A stretch of 30,531 bases of DNA from Paramacrobiotus richtersi (taxonomy: Eukaryota > Tardigrada > Eutardigrada > Parachela > Macrobiotidae): contig JAQGAU010000345.1 in NCBI GenBank assembly GCA_034698045.1, positions 1-30,531 of the forward strand, written 5' to 3'. The translations under genes were made by a program, and so were the position numbers. Shown here one piece after another: positions 20,904-30,531 of the stretch. The notes below the pieces were generated by a model, which was not told where the DNA came from, ran no database searches, and worked only from the letters and a program-made list of their open reading frames with translations. Position 1 is the stretch's first letter; every line of letters begins with the position of its first letter.

Positions 20904-23900
20904 TCAGATTTTAAGTACAGAGTCCGTAGAACCACAGTCCGTGTCCACGGAATCGGCCAGGGTCACCCAAAATGTTTCGCAGAGACCTTTTCCCTGAAAT
21001 GCAGTGGACATTCTGTATGTCGAAGTAAAACGTACAAAACAAACTAAATCCAGACGGTTACAACTGCTGCACTGTGCGGTGTGCTTACGTTCCTCGTCCA
21101 CTAAAGGTTACGCACATTGCCAAAGAAAGGAATAAATGTGTAGCTATAGAACCGTACTTTAACATCGATCAGTCCGCGGGACGAAAAGATATAACGGTGC
21201 TCCAACTGTATTTCACTGACCAGATCCCGTACGCTTCTGCTGACGTGGATTCTGTTGGCTATATAAAACCGAATAACGAAATCACCTTGCTGGGTTAGTC
21301 GACGAATAAAGGAGCTTATTAAGCAATAGCCAGCACCTTAAAATTCTACAGAAGTCGTACAAGACTTCAAAAATCGTATATGAAAAAATCGTGTTGCGAA
21401 TACCGGTACCGTAATGTGAACACCTACGTATACTGTATGCATTCAGTATTCAACACTTATAAGGAAAACAACCTAGAAAGAGCCACAAGCATATCGTACG
21501 TTTATAGCTCGAGACCGTCATCGATGGCGAATTATGGCGCTATATATACTCACAGTTATCATATGCAGCAGCAACTGCAGCATTATATATAAGTTCGATA
21601 CATACTGTATGTACATACCTAGACCAGAGGTTTCCATTCGACTCGCTATGTTAACGGTATCTCCGAAGCTGCGGCGTTGAGAATGGTTTAGGGCATATCT
21701 TTTGCTATTCATGCACAGAAAATGTTGCAACATACAGGCAGTAGCGAGGCATCTTTTGTCCGACTACTCCAGCAGCACATGGACCTGTCCAAAAACAGCA
21801 AAATATACCAAAGAACGGGATGTCCGTTTGCAAAGTAAACTACCGGTATGGATTCCGATTCGGAGAGAAAGTCCTTCCTGGGACCTTTGCAGACCAATGT
21901 TCTTTCTGCTTTCCATCAGAGATAGTGCAAGATTAACGATATGACCAATGTGAGCGGCTCCGTTCCGGACGGGTAGACCACTGGCAACCTGGAAGAAAAA
22001 CGATCTGAACCAAATTCGCAAAGCCAGTGAACTGACATGTCACCATGTATGAGTCTTTGATAGTTTCGACTTTGTAAACATCAAAACTTTCCAGTAAACG
22101 GTCGAATCTAATGTAGACCTCGTGAAGCAAGTGAACAACATCTTTCGGCGTGGAAACCACACAAAAATCTCCAAAGTCGGGCAGTGCGCTGAAGAGCAGA
22201 CTTATCGCATCGAACATTTCCGGCAGAATTTCCACTTTATTGCGAAGTTTGGTAATCAGAGATCTGTAAACAAAAACTTGTACAATTTTCGCTGCATTTG
22301 TGTCATTTTCAAGAGCGCAACAAACTTGGGCACAATTTCCGAGAGCAACTTGTCTACTTTAACAGTTTCATCCAGCAGATCCTCTGTTCGCGCTAGCACC
22401 AGCCCTTCAAGTTCGCTGGTAAAGTTCTCCAAGCGACGAATCAAACTGGTAATGACATTCGTGCGCGGATACGTTTGTCCAAAAACACGCATAACCTGTT
22501 CAACTGTTGGACGATCAGACGGATTGTGGTGCATCATCGAAAGGAGTAGCGAACGAATCGCTGGAACAGTCTCAGCACCGACATTTGTTTCGATCCGGGC
22601 GTGGGCTTCATCACTTTGCACCGTTGCTAGCAGCGCTGCGGTTTTTTCTATATATTATGAATACCACTGTTCACAATAATGCCTATCGCTGTGATAAGCC
22701 CATGTTACCTTTAAAACTTAAGGGGTCTTTAAAACTGACGTCCAGCGGTGTTTTACCACTGATAACTTCTGCAATAATAACTCCCAAACTGAAGACATCG
22801 CCTGCACTGGAGCCTGGTATGTGCTGCTTGGCTAGTATTTCAGGCGCCAGCCAGAACTTGTGAAGCTGCCAGTGGTAGGTCCCACATCCGCCGTGAATGG
22901 TTGAATGCAGCTTGCTTGTGCCAGCTGCGGCTAACTGTATCGAGAACCGTTTGTCTACCATACAGTTTAAGCTGCATAAGGATCCATGAAACCCAAGCCG
23001 GCTTTTCTTCAGATATCGAACTGCCTGTAGCAAATAAACTTTCGTGAGTGACAGTTTTCATAATTTCTGCTAACGATTCTGTTGGCAACACGCGCTATCG
23101 CAGAACCAGTCGTCCTTTTCTTAGTCTATCACCTTACAATGAGTAAACCGAAATATGATGGCACTGGTCATTAGACGTCGCTTTATCGCCCTTTAAATTA
23201 AGACAGCAGTAGGAAAAATGAAAAAAATTGAAGAAAACGTCGGTTTCCATATATGTATATCGATTAACGTCATATCGTAAGAATATTGACTTTCTGGCTA
23301 AAGTTGAACGACTAACAGCTACGTGATATACGAATGATAAATACATTTATAAGATCCCAGCAGATCGATCCCCGGATATCAGGGCTGAGCACAATGCGAT
23401 CGTTGTCGATTAATGATCTCAATATCCCACGGGCGCCATAGTCCCACATCAGCAAAGCAGCCTCATTATCCAGGTACAAACCACGGAAGTTTTGTATGTT
23501 TCCATGACTGACTGATCTAATCTGCAACCACGTCAACTCATTTCTGTACAAAATCACGAAGTTCATCCTGTATCATTTGCTTGCAGAATGACGCAGTAAC
23601 TGTGATAAATATATCTGCCTCACATCAGAGTATTACAGCATCTGGTCCCACAGACGGAAAAACTAGAAATTACCTCAAGAAGTACTTCAACGATCTTGCG
23701 CTGACTCGACATTTGCTTTTCGGTCAGCGACGTTTGTAAGCGTTCTACCCACAGAACGTGACGTTTCTCATGCACGTAAATGTGATCAATGCAATGCTTC
23801 GTCCAATCATCAAGAGCAATTTCCGTAACTTTGTCAGAGTTGGGAAGAGAAATTAAGGAAAATGTTGATGAATAAAGGTACCAATCAGCCAGTGACCTTA

Positions 23901-26719
23901 CGGCACGCATCGACAGCATTCTGCAAATAAGGAACCAACACAACAGACGTTTAAAATTACTGCATGTGTCACTTGAAACATTGTATGCGTTGTTTAACTT
24001 TAGCAGTACTGAGAAGAGTATCAGGCTTGTTCCCAGGATCGCTCCAATTCCGCTCCCGAAGTACAGAAGATACGCTTAATGTCCAAAAACTTGAGTTAGA
24101 ACAGATTGATAAACGTTGCCTAAACTTGTTAAACACATACAGCTTTCTGCAGTGCACTTATCGTTCCGGTAACCGCATTTAGGAGTATCACGTGGAATAC
24201 TTCCGTTTCCGGGCCAAGCGGTAGCTAGTCGATGAGAGACTTCATGCAACGAGCGGCACTTCACGCAGTATTGCCACGCCAGCTGTAAGTAATGCACATC
24301 CAAGTTCGGCTCTTAAAAAAGTTACATTAATAAAAGGTGCGCTACTTTTGCAGTCAGGGAAAGGTTGTCCAACCGCCAAAAATTCGAGTTCACCGTGCGA
24401 ATACCACGATCGTTAATAAGAAATTCTCCTGAGACAAAATTAAATGTCCGGTTGTAAAAGTTTTTCACGAAGCTTCGTCCATCCAGTTCAGTTGTCACGT
24501 TCTGCATCTCGTAATAGATCTGCGAAATGTTTCTTTTCTTTTGTTCAGTCGAGATAGTATATGCAGTGTTATTCTATCGAAAATACCTCGGCGAATGTAC
24601 TGGCCGCTTCATATGATGACATTGTTAAGACGTTCACCTGTCGAAAGGACAACATTACCCCAGACTGCGGAATTTCGCAATGCGGTGGAATATTAATAAT
24701 GCAGTTCGGTTTCGTAGTACCTCTCCTTTTCGTTGTGTATAATTGTACTTCTCTCGAGCCACAGCTCCCATTTTCTCAATTATAGATGCTCCGTTATTCC
24801 ACTTGGTAGCTTCGTTGTTGATCAAGATAAGGGACTTTATAGCAGAAAACGCAACCTACGTAATCATTTAAGTATGTATGTGTAACGTAGGAGCTAACCT
24901 GTTATATTAGACCAAGCTGCAAATAAATGACAATTTCATGCAAGAATTAATGTTTTGTAACCTCATCGTAAGAGTCGTTATCTTGCCAAATTCGTTCGTG
25001 GGATATTTTTGTCACCAGTTGTGGGGCCGTTAGGAAGACCTATAACGAAAGCATCCGAAGAGTAATAACTATATGAAAGCGCAATGACTGCAGCAAACTG
25101 TATGCGATATCTTACATATTCTCCTTGGGTCATGCCTAAACCTTCCGCCAGTATCTGTTATAAATGAAAGTTCCTGTTCCTGTTATCTGAACAGCTTACA
25201 CTTGCGCTGCACATAGACAAACATTACTTACCAGGAATTTCCGCACGATGGCCAAGTCAGCATAGATGAAGACGACTGTAACCACGAACAGTCGAAATTC
25301 GATACATACTCCTATTTAGCATCAGTTATGACTTACTTCTGCTTTGTGTTTTTGTAACCTCCAGAATTTTCGAGAAAGTGCTGTTATCTGCAGCCGGATC
25401 GAAGTCGTGAATATGCACCACATACTGACCGGAACCGTTTACAAGGCGGTGCTGGAGAGTGGTGCACGCGGCAGAGGTGTACCCGGTTGACGCAATGTTT
25501 CGGGACAGACGATCACAAATTAAGGACACCGTTCGCCAATGAAAGTAATCAATAAAGACATGGGTGGCCCATGCCAAAGAAGCGTGATCCGTTGGTGCCA
25601 TGACTAATGTTGTCGGATATCGCTGGCGATTGGTGAAAGCAGGATTACCCCCCAAACTACAGAATGAGAGATTTCATATCGCCGCTGATTGAAGCACAGG
25701 AGGAGTCTGAACTCACGATATAAACAGCGCGATATTCCATTCTGAAAAAAATGCGTTAAATGCTGTGCTTCTAGCCTGCTCCCCTGGTAAAGGTTGTTCA
25801 GATTTACCTCGTGCAAAATCACCAAAAACGAGGGCTTCCGCACTGCATCCTAATGAGAAATTCAGTATGTATATATACAACAAATGAAGACCTTCTGAAT
25901 TAGTTGTTTAATATTTAGTATCTACAGGATCGACCCGATGTGTGCTCTGCCGTATACAAGCATTCTTTGATAAGCGAAACTGGTCAACAATCCAAACGAA
26001 CCAGCTAAACAGCTGCAACCGCTTGTCTAAAGGGTTACTGTATTTAAATTTTTCTTGGCACGTACACTCGACCTGAAAAGCGCTTGTGTCGCTGAAGCGA
26101 GTTTCAATACGACGGATGTTGGGGCGCCCTGTTTTCACAGCAAAACTGCCCTAATTTTACATCGTTTCACCATACCTGCGCTCATGTTCTCTTAATGCTC
26201 TTTATGCTAGTTCTTATCGAAACAATCGTTATACATAAACTAGCTGGAAAACAGCGGATCCGGCCCAGTGGCTCAATAAATCGTCCACTGCTGCCGTAGA
26301 TGCAGCACGCAGGATGAGTCTGGATGACTGTACCGTGATGCAGGAAAATACAATGATTACCGAAGCAACGCGTAATTACCGGGAGAAAAAAGAACCGTGA
26401 GTTCATCCGATATCGTGGTGATGGATTTGGACGAATTCCCCAGTACATCAGCGATAATATCCGCAGCACCATTACAAGACAAAGCTCCTGGACGGTAAAC
26501 TGTTATCCGTGTGACATTAGCAAAAATCCCGCCGAATTTGTCATTAGCATCCGCAAAAGCTACATCGAATGCTGGCCCGGTCAGATGTATCCCCGACGAT
26601 GGATTGTCGCCCACATTGACCGTTATTATTCTCAACGCTGATCCGTGACTAAGGAGCATAACAATCCACTTGTAGGTCTGTACAATTGCAAGGATGCGTG
26701 CAGAAAGCCCGATTTCCAT
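20904..26719 (-). CDS. natriuretic-peptide-receptor-like transmembrane guanylate cyclase, 21 exons, 1040 residues
   Basis: Exons (minus): 26380..26719, 26241..26327, 25717..25741, 25337..25656, 25232..25275, 25116..25154, 24962..25039, 24587..24664, 24346..24519, 24141..24282, 23999..24074, 23674..23920, 23345..23536, 22709..23024, 22326..22635, 22044..22263, 21844..21988, 21736..21784, 21619..21668, 21158..21258, 20904..20993. All phases agree and no stop interrupts. Hydrophobic leader; ANF-receptor ligand-binding domain about 30–420 (EPLGRI, WNIALFISLGGNPAF); juxtamembrane CGY...C; TM about 448–467; kinase-homology domain about 490–790 (VSHGNIQNFRG, GFHGSL, GDVFSLGVIIAEV); coiled coil about 775–825; cyclase domain about 830–1025 (FDVYKVETIKDSYM, MPRYCLFGDTVNIASRMET, GKGLCETFW). 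The family makes cGMP at the plasma membrane on peptide binding. Glu889 and Cys959 (guanine choice) and Asn966/Arg970 are kept, but the first metal-binding Asp (FSDIVGF) is Ala849 (FSALPDF), and Gly892 is Lys. Exon 2's donor (A|gtttat) is the least certain border. Confidence 0.85.
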
Positions 26720-27416
26720 TTTGGATTGTTGGAAGAGGGTTGATCGTCAAATTACGAGATCTCTGTTAAAAGCGCAAGATATTATTATTTAATGAATGTA
26801 ACGTGGATCGGATTCTCGAGGAAACTCAGACTGCAACGGCTGGAATGCGGAAGCGCGTTCTAATATACCGTAATACATACCGGTAAAAACTGGAAATTCT
26901 TATGAAATTAATTTTTTCTTAGTATGGGTGTTCGCCTGATGCACATTACTGCACATACACAAGCGATTCTCCTGAATGTGGTATTGGTAGAAGCACAGAA
27001 TTCGAAGATGGAGGCAGCAACACACACGGACCCTCTCAAGTCGATAAGTTACGCTACGTTCATGTCAACAAGCTCAATCTTAGAGTGATTAGGGTCGAAC
27101 ATGTGGAACGCTTGATTGTGCTTCTTTAGTCTTTACAACTGCAGTTTACAACTCCGTAGTGCCGGTTTTCTCGGCGACGGCGAAGTACACGATTTTCGAT
27201 CCGCAAATAACGCGTCAGGATGTTCGGCTTTGTGGATGTACAGTATTCTGCGTTCTGCATTGTGGACATATGAATGTACTGACAAGGTGGCCAGTATACC
27301 GACTGTACTGCAGTTTGTTTTTGCTCTCTTACCACAGTATCTTGTTAGTGTTTTTACCAGCCAAAAATCCAGAGTGCAGCCAGAAACCTGTCCATAAATG
27401 CCGTGCGGCACAATTT
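26720..27416. other. 700-nt spacer between the cyclase gene and GPCR paralogue 3
   Basis: It should contain the cyclase promoter and 5' UTR (a ttttaacag at about 26770 on the minus strand could end a 5' UTR intron) and the 3' UTR of the third GPCR. Frames at 27116..27411 on both strands are short and featureless. Confidence 0.4.
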
Positions 27417-28532
27417 TTAACGTCTAAAAAATCTTTTGCAAAAGTTCCGCTTCCATTCTCTATTGAGACATAGCATCAGCAGAGGATCAACGATTGTCTC
27501 CACATAGAAAAACAAGTATGACAGTTGAAACAACATGAAGATATTGTAATTTGGTACAAGTGCAAAACTAGCCAGACCGAACGCAGTGACGATTGGCATC
27601 CAGCAGATGATTGTCGAGAGAGTAATACAGAAGTACATTTTGTACGCCGTTCTCTCCTCCACCTTCGCGGAAACCAATCTGACCCTGTTTTCATTCACAT
27701 TACCTCCAGGTTTCCCGCTTTCAGCACTAAATTGCAGGGAAATACTCGTTTCTTTAGACTTTTGTTCAATTCCAGTACGCTCGGTTCGCTTGTTTCGTTG
27801 TCCCGCAACGTCAGCGCCCGTCCTGACCTTTCTGCGAGACCGGCTTCTTACGTACAAAATTGTCGGGAACCCAGCCAAAATCAACAACATAGGGATAATC
27901 ATGTAGAGAATGGTGCAGGCCGCACTGACTTCCTTCATTTTACTGGTGTCCATGAAGCATCGCCCCGCCATCTTGTTGACCGGTTGGCGATAGTACAGTG
28001 CATCCAGGATCACCGCTGCATCCGGTAGCGTATTAGCGTACAACCACGATACAAAACACACTGCAACAGCTACTTTTTTCGTGTGGTGAATCCGGTAGAC
28101 GTGCGGAAAAATGACGGCCCATACACGGTTGAGAGTAATTACCAAATGAGACGAAATCACAACGGCTAAAGACGTTATCTGGGTGTAATTTAAGATGGTG
28201 CAACACGCTGGACTATCCCGTATGGATGGGTAAATTTTCATAAGAAAAAGGATCAACGGAGGCGGGATATTGTGGTACAAATTGGAGAGTAATAGATTGA
28301 TCAGGTAGACACTGAAAGCGGACAGCTGGATGCGACCTGAACTAATGATTACGGATAGCACCCCGATATTACTCAGAGTGCCGATTGTAAATCCGAAAAG
28401 GTCAATCACTGTTGCTAAAGTCCATGTTGGCAGAGTAGATTGATTAAAGTGAACATCTGACGTCTTATTATCCAGGGAAATACTGTCAGACAAGCTCTTT
28501 GGTACACGATACACCGTGAAAGACAAATTCAT
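27417..28532 (-). CDS. orphan class A GPCR, intronless, paralogue 3
   Basis: A single exon of 371 residues. The ATG at 28532 (MNLSFTVYRVPKS) was chosen because the frame further upstream has no ATG. It has the same family signatures as the receptors at 7460 and 10704: IDLFGFTIGTL into TM1, LYHNIPPPLILFLMKIYPS in TM2, Cys before TM3, and NRVWAV in place of DRY. It also has YYRQPVNKMAGRCFM in loop 2, CWMP in TM6 and DPLLM in TM7. It differs by a much longer, basic and Ser/Thr-rich third intracellular loop (about residues 225–290), the usual site for G-protein choice and phosphorylation. It is the most diverged of the three. Ligand unknown. The plus-strand frames at 27525..28028 are shadows. Confidence 0.9.
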   Translation of the reverse strand: MNLSFTVYRVPKSLSDSISLDNKTSDVHFNQSTLPTWTLATVIDLFGFTIGTLSNIGVLSVIISSGRIQLSAFSVYLINLLLSNLYHNIPPPLILFLMKIYPSIRDSPACCTILNYTQITSLAVVISSHLVITLNRVWAVIFPHVYRIHHTKKVAVAVCFVSWLYANTLPDAAVILDALYYRQPVNKMAGRCFMDTSKMKEVSAACTILYMIIPMLLILAGFPTILYVRSRSRRKVRTGADVAGQRNKRTERTGIEQKSKETSISLQFSAESGKPGGNVNENRVRLVSAKVEERTAYKMYFCITLSTIICWMPIVTAFGLASFALVPNYNIFMLFQLSYLFFYVETIVDPLLMLCLNREWKRNFCKRFFRR

Positions 28533-30151
28533 CGTAAACCGATATAGAATCAGCAAAAATTCAAATTACATGTTACAGAAGACAGAATCATTGAAGTCTG
28601 TGATCTAAGAAATATGTTACAGTAGAAGTACTGTACAACAGAGTAGTCGTTGATTCCTGCAGTTCAGCATCTGTGGATCAAATCAGCTAAATTACATCGT
28701 TTCCTTAATGATTCCTGTGGAATTATCGTCTCTGTTAGGGCATTATCCTCTTCGGTTGGATTGGTCCTGAAATTTTCAATTACTTTTCTATGTTGTTGGC
28801 AAGTTGAACTCCAGCTGCATGATATATTGTAGCGCGCAAGTCCAATACGGTTTCGCAAAATAATCCGGTTTACTCTCTGAATAGAAAGGCTGAACAAGTG
28901 CACCAGTAAACAACCGTCCTTTGTTAAAATTCATCAGGGAGCGCGTGCTAGAGAATTAAATTCCGATGCACTCGACGTCAACCCTAGAGTCTAGTCTATA
29001 ATTAAAATAGTAGCCTAGCGAGTTGATCGCACAGCACAGACGTAATATCCCAAAATGAATAGAGAAATATGATTATATCAGAAAAAGTATAATTATAATA
29101 AGGAACAAATACCACTGCCAGTAACAAATACCGCAACGGAAGCGGCCACCCGTATGACAGCAAGCCTCAACTTCATTCCGGCCCACGAAGCTGTGTACTT
29201 GCCGCGGATTAGTATGGATTCCGTAACAGTCTATGCGAATACTGTGCAAGTTGAGAACAAGTTCGCCCGCAAGAAAGTTCACTAATCTGTCATTTCTGTG
29301 CTTTTCGGAATGTTGTTTCATTGTTTTCATGTACACCGTAACTGCAGTGCATTTCTACCATTAAAAACTTGAGAACAAACCGTTACTACATATAAGAAAA
29401 AAGATGTCCCGCGCCGAGCGGTGCAACCGGTGCAGCAGGTTCTTCGATGGGCGATGCCAACGTAATTGAAGAAAAACTGTCCATGATGTCTTGTGCCGAC
29501 ATTTCGAGAAGCTAAGAAAAGATTTTATGTACCCGCAATCTGTTGACTCGCCTGCGCGAGAGTCACCTCCCCGGTCGAAAGAAGCTTTGCTCTATGTTGC
29601 AGGTGCACCCTGAACCTTTGCCTGTTACCTATTTACACCAGCTTACCCCTCATTTTGCTGGACCCCTCTTGAAGCTGTTAAGCTGTTGCCACTATCTACG
29701 AATCGAAATTGTCACTATCTGTTAATATTTATACAGATACATCATACAAATTGTGAGTGAGAATTTTTGTTATGCCTCTAAACCAGCACCATCTTGAACA
29801 ACTTTCGACGACCAGAAAGGTCACCTAATAGTAGAACTATCCTTTATAGCAACAATTTTCAGATATCGTCGGGGTCACCAAAAAGGGCACCAAAACCTGA
29901 AAGGCCAACAAAGTCAAAAAAATCACCTTTAGTATTAGGAACACCGATATGTACCGTGAGATACATCCCCGGGTGTGTTTGCGGACACAGTTTGGCTTGT
30001 AACTGCTAGCCATAAATTCACGACCACATTTTATCGACCGAAAAATTTTTGCGCTGTACGTAGCCTTTTTTCGGACAAATTTTTATTAATTTTGTTGATC
30101 TTCTATGTTGTTTTATAATATAGCGAGCAACTGCGACTTGCATGTTAATAA
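28533..30151. other. 1.6-kb stretch without a recognisable gene
   Basis: It holds the 5' flank of GPCR paralogue 3. Frames are short. The plus frame 29794..30009 is basic and Pro/Ser-rich and ends in a CVCGHSLACNC segment, without family resemblance. A 20-codon frame near 29403 has a C-x2-C-x8-C spacing. Either could be eroded 5' sequence of the retrotransposon that follows, but I cannot show it. Confidence 0.35.
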
Positions 30152-30531
30152 CATTTTTATCACGATGCATATTACTCGTTTAATACTGTCCGTCGGGACG
30201 TTATGTTGCAGGCGGCGCAGGATACCTTTCCCGAGTATTATCCATATGTTTGGTCAGCGTATTCAGCGCCGTCAGTGCTGTCCTGCGGATCTAGTGGCCA
30301 TGTCCTTTCCTCCGCTACTGGTATCCAGCAGGGGGATCCTCTGGGACCTCTGCTGTATTGCTTGGCTGCGCGGACCCTTTCGGACAACCTCGGCTCGGAA
30401 CTTCATGTTTTCTACTTGGACGACGGACTTCTTGCTGGAACCATTGATGCGGTAATATCGGACCTGAAAGCCATCATCGCTGAGAGCGCGAGAGTTGGAC
30501 TGGAGCTGAACCCATCCAAGTGCGAGATGTT
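30152..30531 (+). mobile_element. reverse transcriptase of a second retroelement (YLDD type), truncated by window edge
   Basis: One continuous frame from just after a stop at 30149 to the window end, about 126 residues. It reads D-AYYSFNTVRRDVMLQ (motif A region), PYVWSAYSAPSVL, then ATGIQQGDPLGPLLY (motif B), HVFYLDDGLLAG (motif C, YxDD) and GLELNPSKCE (motif D). The QQGDPLGPLL plus YLDDG pairing differs from the SGVPQGS/FADD element at 18061, so it is a different retroelement family. Upstream RT motifs and any endonuclease are not visible in this frame, so the copy may be 5'-truncated or frameshifted before 30152. It continues beyond the window. Confidence 0.85.

Larger units (their letters stand above)
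20169..23155. repeat. right copy of the tandem segmental duplication
   Basis: Homologous to 15872..20095 minus the LINE. It starts with the four-TM gene tail and runs through the 3' UTR and the last eight exons of the intact cyclase gene into the intron at 23025..23344. The junction between copies (20096..20168) carries a short direct repeat (ACCGACAAATTTT at about 20090 and 20108). Confidence 0.75.

Noticed and set aside
22122-22679. 185-codon plus-strand open frame
   Set aside because: It is antisense to cyclase exons 15 and 16, which align to the family on the minus strand with consistent splice phases; the plus frame has no family resemblance.
26235-26290. Alternative cyclase exon reading VDDLLSHWAGSAVFQLVY
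   Set aside because: It fits the fold superficially but cannot join in phase to the WNIALFIS microexon, and the other frame gives the EPLGRI motif expected at this point.
26182-26472. 96-codon minus-strand frame treated as a gene by itself
   Set aside because: Only its part at 26241..26327 is used, as exon 2 of the cyclase; the rest is intron on both sides.
27525-28028. 167-codon plus-strand frame
   Set aside because: Antisense shadow of the third GPCR, whose seven TM segments and signatures are unambiguous.
1-30531. tRNA, rRNA, riboswitch or bacterial insertion (contamination)
   Set aside because: No cloverleaf, rRNA stretch or bacterial operon structure seen; spliced animal-type genes occur from end to end.

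Overview
The window looks like animal nuclear DNA. Genes are split by many GT–AG introns, most of 50–75 nt in the right part. Families present include a natriuretic-peptide-receptor-type guanylate cyclase, rhodopsin-class GPCRs, an MS4A-like four-TM protein, an F-box protein, UBXN4 and LINE-type reverse transcriptases. The receptor cyclase, the intronless orphan GPCR family and the F-box protein with its particular N-terminal domain suggest a tardigrade. That assignment is inference from family resemblance, not proof.

Layout: 1–1598 (-) is the 5' part of a UBXN4/erasin homologue, five exons, running off the left edge. Head-to-head with it, 2001–4735 (+) reads best as one four-exon gene that joins a transposase-type double helix-turn-helix to a GDSL/IAH1-like esterase domain lacking its serine nucleophile. 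Facing it is an F-box gene (5033–7144, -) with an N-terminal Tudor/SH3-like region and one apparent frameshift. Two single-exon orphan GPCRs follow (7460–8452 and 10704–11714, both -), and a third paralogue lies at 27417–28532 (-). A small two-exon gene for a secreted cysteine-rich peptide sits at 13985–14270 (+) with a clear TATA box and poly(A) signal. Next is an MS4A-like four-TM gene (14920–15945, +).

From about 15872 to 23155 the sequence is a degenerate tandem segmental duplication. Each copy carries the 3' tail of the four-TM gene and the 3' half of the receptor guanylate cyclase. The right copy belongs to a complete 21-exon cyclase gene (20904–26719, -). I could join it in one reading frame to 1040 residues: ligand-binding domain, TM, kinase-homology domain, coiled coil and cyclase. 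The left copy (16619–19949) is a pseudogene without 5' exons. It has a collapsed 13-nt intron, a lost exon, a nonsense codon and a 5'-truncated LINE (18061–19435) flanked by AATGA target-site duplications. The window ends inside another reverse transcriptase (from about 30152, +).

How the genes relate: the cyclase receptor, the orphan GPCRs and the secreted peptide are all components of extracellular signalling, but only proximity links them here. UBXN4 and the F-box protein belong to ubiquitin-dependent protein turnover. I saw no tRNA, rRNA or CRISPR. Exon borders were placed by eye from splice consensus, phase and family alignment from memory, with no transcript evidence.
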